Part shown: positions 62,141 through 64,000 of the stretch, piece after piece
Numbering within the stretch: position 1 is the first letter of the stretch
How the letters are laid out: each line of letters opens with the position of its first letter
From: Dromaius novaehollandiae
Taxonomy: Eukaryota; Chordata; Aves; Casuariiformes; Dromaiidae
DNA: 64,000 nt
Direction: 5' to 3'
Assembly (NCBI RefSeq): GCF_036370855.1
Contig: NC_088099.1
Coordinates: 70,820,718 to 70,884,717 of the forward strand
The notes under the pieces: model-generated
Seen by the model: the letters and a program-made list of their open reading frames with translations, nothing else
Told to the model about the DNA's origin: nothing
Database searches by the model: none
Program-made: the position numbers and the translations under genes

Positions 62141-64000
62141 ATTTTAACTCTTAGACTTCAACCTTGTGTCCCCCAAAGACTTAGTCACAGACTGTGGTTC
62201 TATTTCTGCCTTCATCTTATGTGGCTAGTTTAGAATTGGAGACTGTTGTCTTTGGAACCAGAATATCCTCTTTCTGCCTGCTCTTATGGATATGTTTTCC
62301 TAAAAAAACCCTCCCTGAGACAAGTGTCTTTACTGTTTCCTCCTTGAACTGTTGGGGGGGAGGGTGAGTTCACATGACAGACTTTTTTTTTCACCTTACT
62401 GCTGTAATGCTTTCCCAGTGTAGAACATTTTTCAGAGAAAAGGACCTGATTTTCTTTAGCAGACTCCTGTGAGGAGTCTTCCTCTTTTTAAGGTGATCAA
62501 GTCTGTGCTGCTTTTCTTTTGCTACTTAATCTGTTTTCTGAATGAAAGATGTGAAAAACTAGAATATTTTTTATTGGCCATCATACACTATGGTAAAGAG
62601 GTTTAGAATAATGGAGAGCGATATTTGTCTTAGAAATTGGAAATGCTGTTGCCAAGCCTTTAGCTGAATCCCATGACTGGATAGTTTGGAAAGAAAAATA
62701 AATCCTGTTCAGAGACAGAAACTTAATTTAGAAAACTTGTGGGATTAAGGAAAGTCTAATGTGGTGGTGGTTTTTGTTTCCTTGTTAAAAGAACATCCCT
62801 TCAAACATCCCTTGGAAAACATCCAAGACAGTGTTCTCAGGAATGTCTAACAGTGGCGTGACAGTCTGCTTTCTTTCCCCTAGTTGTTGAATCCTCTGAG
62901 GGAGAAAAAAATCTCATCTGGGTGGTGCAAAATGACTGAGCCTGGAATCTATAATTGTGAGCTTCTCTCACTAAAGAAGCAGTTCATCAGCTGATGACCA
63001 GATGCTATGCACCGTACGCACTGTTAGAAGAAGTCAGAAAAATCTCTCATAGACTTTCAACAATAACAGTTGCATCTTACAACTGTGGAGAACAAGAGGA
63101 AAATATCAGATAAATGCATAATTGTCATGTATTACCAAACAATATTGTCTTCGTCAATCGTTACTGCTGGTAGATGACAGGGATACAGTCTTTTCCCCAT
63201 CAGCATGCCTTCTGTCCCCTTACAGTTGACTTTCTCCAAACCCTGACTCCTGACCTTTCACCTCAGCCCATGGTTAGTGCAGATGATGGATGAGCCTTGT
63301 TAGGCTCATAAGATGAGCTGATGTGAAGGAAAAATGCCAACGGGCATGTTGTATTTATGTGCCTCACATTTTCATAAGAATTACTTAGCTTTAAAGCAGA
63401 CAAATAGCTTCACAGGCTGAGCAAAAGGATTTTGCAATGAATGTTCTGGTCCTTTGCCATTCTGTGTCGAATATTGATGTCACATGGCAGATGGGGAAAA
63501 GTGAACAAGGCAGGAGACTCTGAAGGAAGGAGGAGATCTGTTGGAGTAGTAAAGGAACAGGCATTTAAATTTACTGCTTGAATATGAGGTCAGGGAACAC
63601 AGAGCAGCCTATTTCAGGAAGAGAATAAAAATTCAGTCCTTACCATCATATTCCATACAGCTGCCCATGTTGTGGATCACATACCAAAAGTGGAAAAGTA
63701 AAACATTAAAATTGAAAGATCAGTATACTGTGATTTTTTTTTCCAAGCAGTTTGAACATAAATTTAGTCTGAACTTGTTTCTAATTGGTATTGTTTCTAA
63801 GTGGTATGAATTTTACATATAAAAATTTAGGAGCAGACATGTGTAGTTGAGATTTTTCTACTGCTTTAAGAACCATCAGGCAAAAAGATTCTTGTTTAAA
63901 AACATTCTTTCAATGCTTTGTGGGAAAACAGAAGAAAGAAAAGAGATCACTTTGCTCTTTAGTTGGCAGGGAGGAAAACAGGTTCCTAAGGAAAGAGTAA
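62141..64000. other. Gene-free stretch to the right edge
   Basis: No gene recognised. A G7 run is near 62,355, and a 16-bp near-perfect tandem duplication lies at 63,775-63,806 (TTGTTTCTAATTGGTA, then the same with one change). Confidence 0.45.

Noticed and set aside
1..64000. CRISPR arrays, bacterial operons, phage or retroviral genes
   Set aside because: No regularly spaced identical repeats, no dense long open frames and no gag/pol/env motifs. The composition and CR1 content are those of an avian or related sauropsid nuclear genome.

Overview
The window looks like gene-poor, AT-rich euchromatin from an archosaur, most likely a bird. The strongest clue is at 48,047-50,010: a CR1 retrotransposon copy, 3' end at its left, with the 8-bp ATTCTGTG terminal repeat typical of avian CR1. 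At least seven more decayed CR1/L3-like LINE relics lie around it in both orientations. I recognised no L1, Alu-like SINE, retroviral coding region, tRNA, rRNA or CRISPR array. Family assignments rest on remembered CR1 consensus sequence and protein motifs, because no search was possible.

Layout. 1-10,360: AT-rich unique sequence with a (CA/CCCA) microsatellite and a GC-richer repeat-like block at 1,430-1,920. 10,370-17,010: three old CR1 relics. 20,198-20,455: a degenerate three-copy tandem repeat of about 80 bp. 24,590-24,990: the only CpG island, with GC boxes and a good 5' splice donor on the + strand; it is the best candidate for a gene promoter and first exon. 26,570-27,115: another GC-richer, repeat-like block. 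31,640-32,560: CR1 endonuclease/linker relic. 33,822-34,130: a possible terminal exon of unknown identity. 37,540-37,860: possible CR1 ORF1 relic. 40,990-43,010: a 2-kb, strongly decayed LINE spanning endonuclease to reverse transcriptase. 44,182-44,269: a perfect 44-bp tandem duplication. 46,880-50,010: an old CR1 with a younger CR1 beside or inside it, same orientation. 53,960-54,195 and 61,620-62,140: CR1 3' ends. The rest is AT-rich sequence without recognisable genes; some stretches resemble conserved non-coding elements.

No complete protein-coding gene was found. Open reading frames of 60-190 codons occur at the density expected by chance in this composition, and the ones I could identify are LINE fragments. 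If the CpG island is a real promoter, the sequence to its right (about 39 kb) would be mostly first intron or intergenic DNA. I found no convincing evidence of a novel biological system. The most useful leads are the CpG island, the unassigned candidate exon at 33,822, the in-frame tandem repeat at 20.2 kb and the composite CR1 locus.
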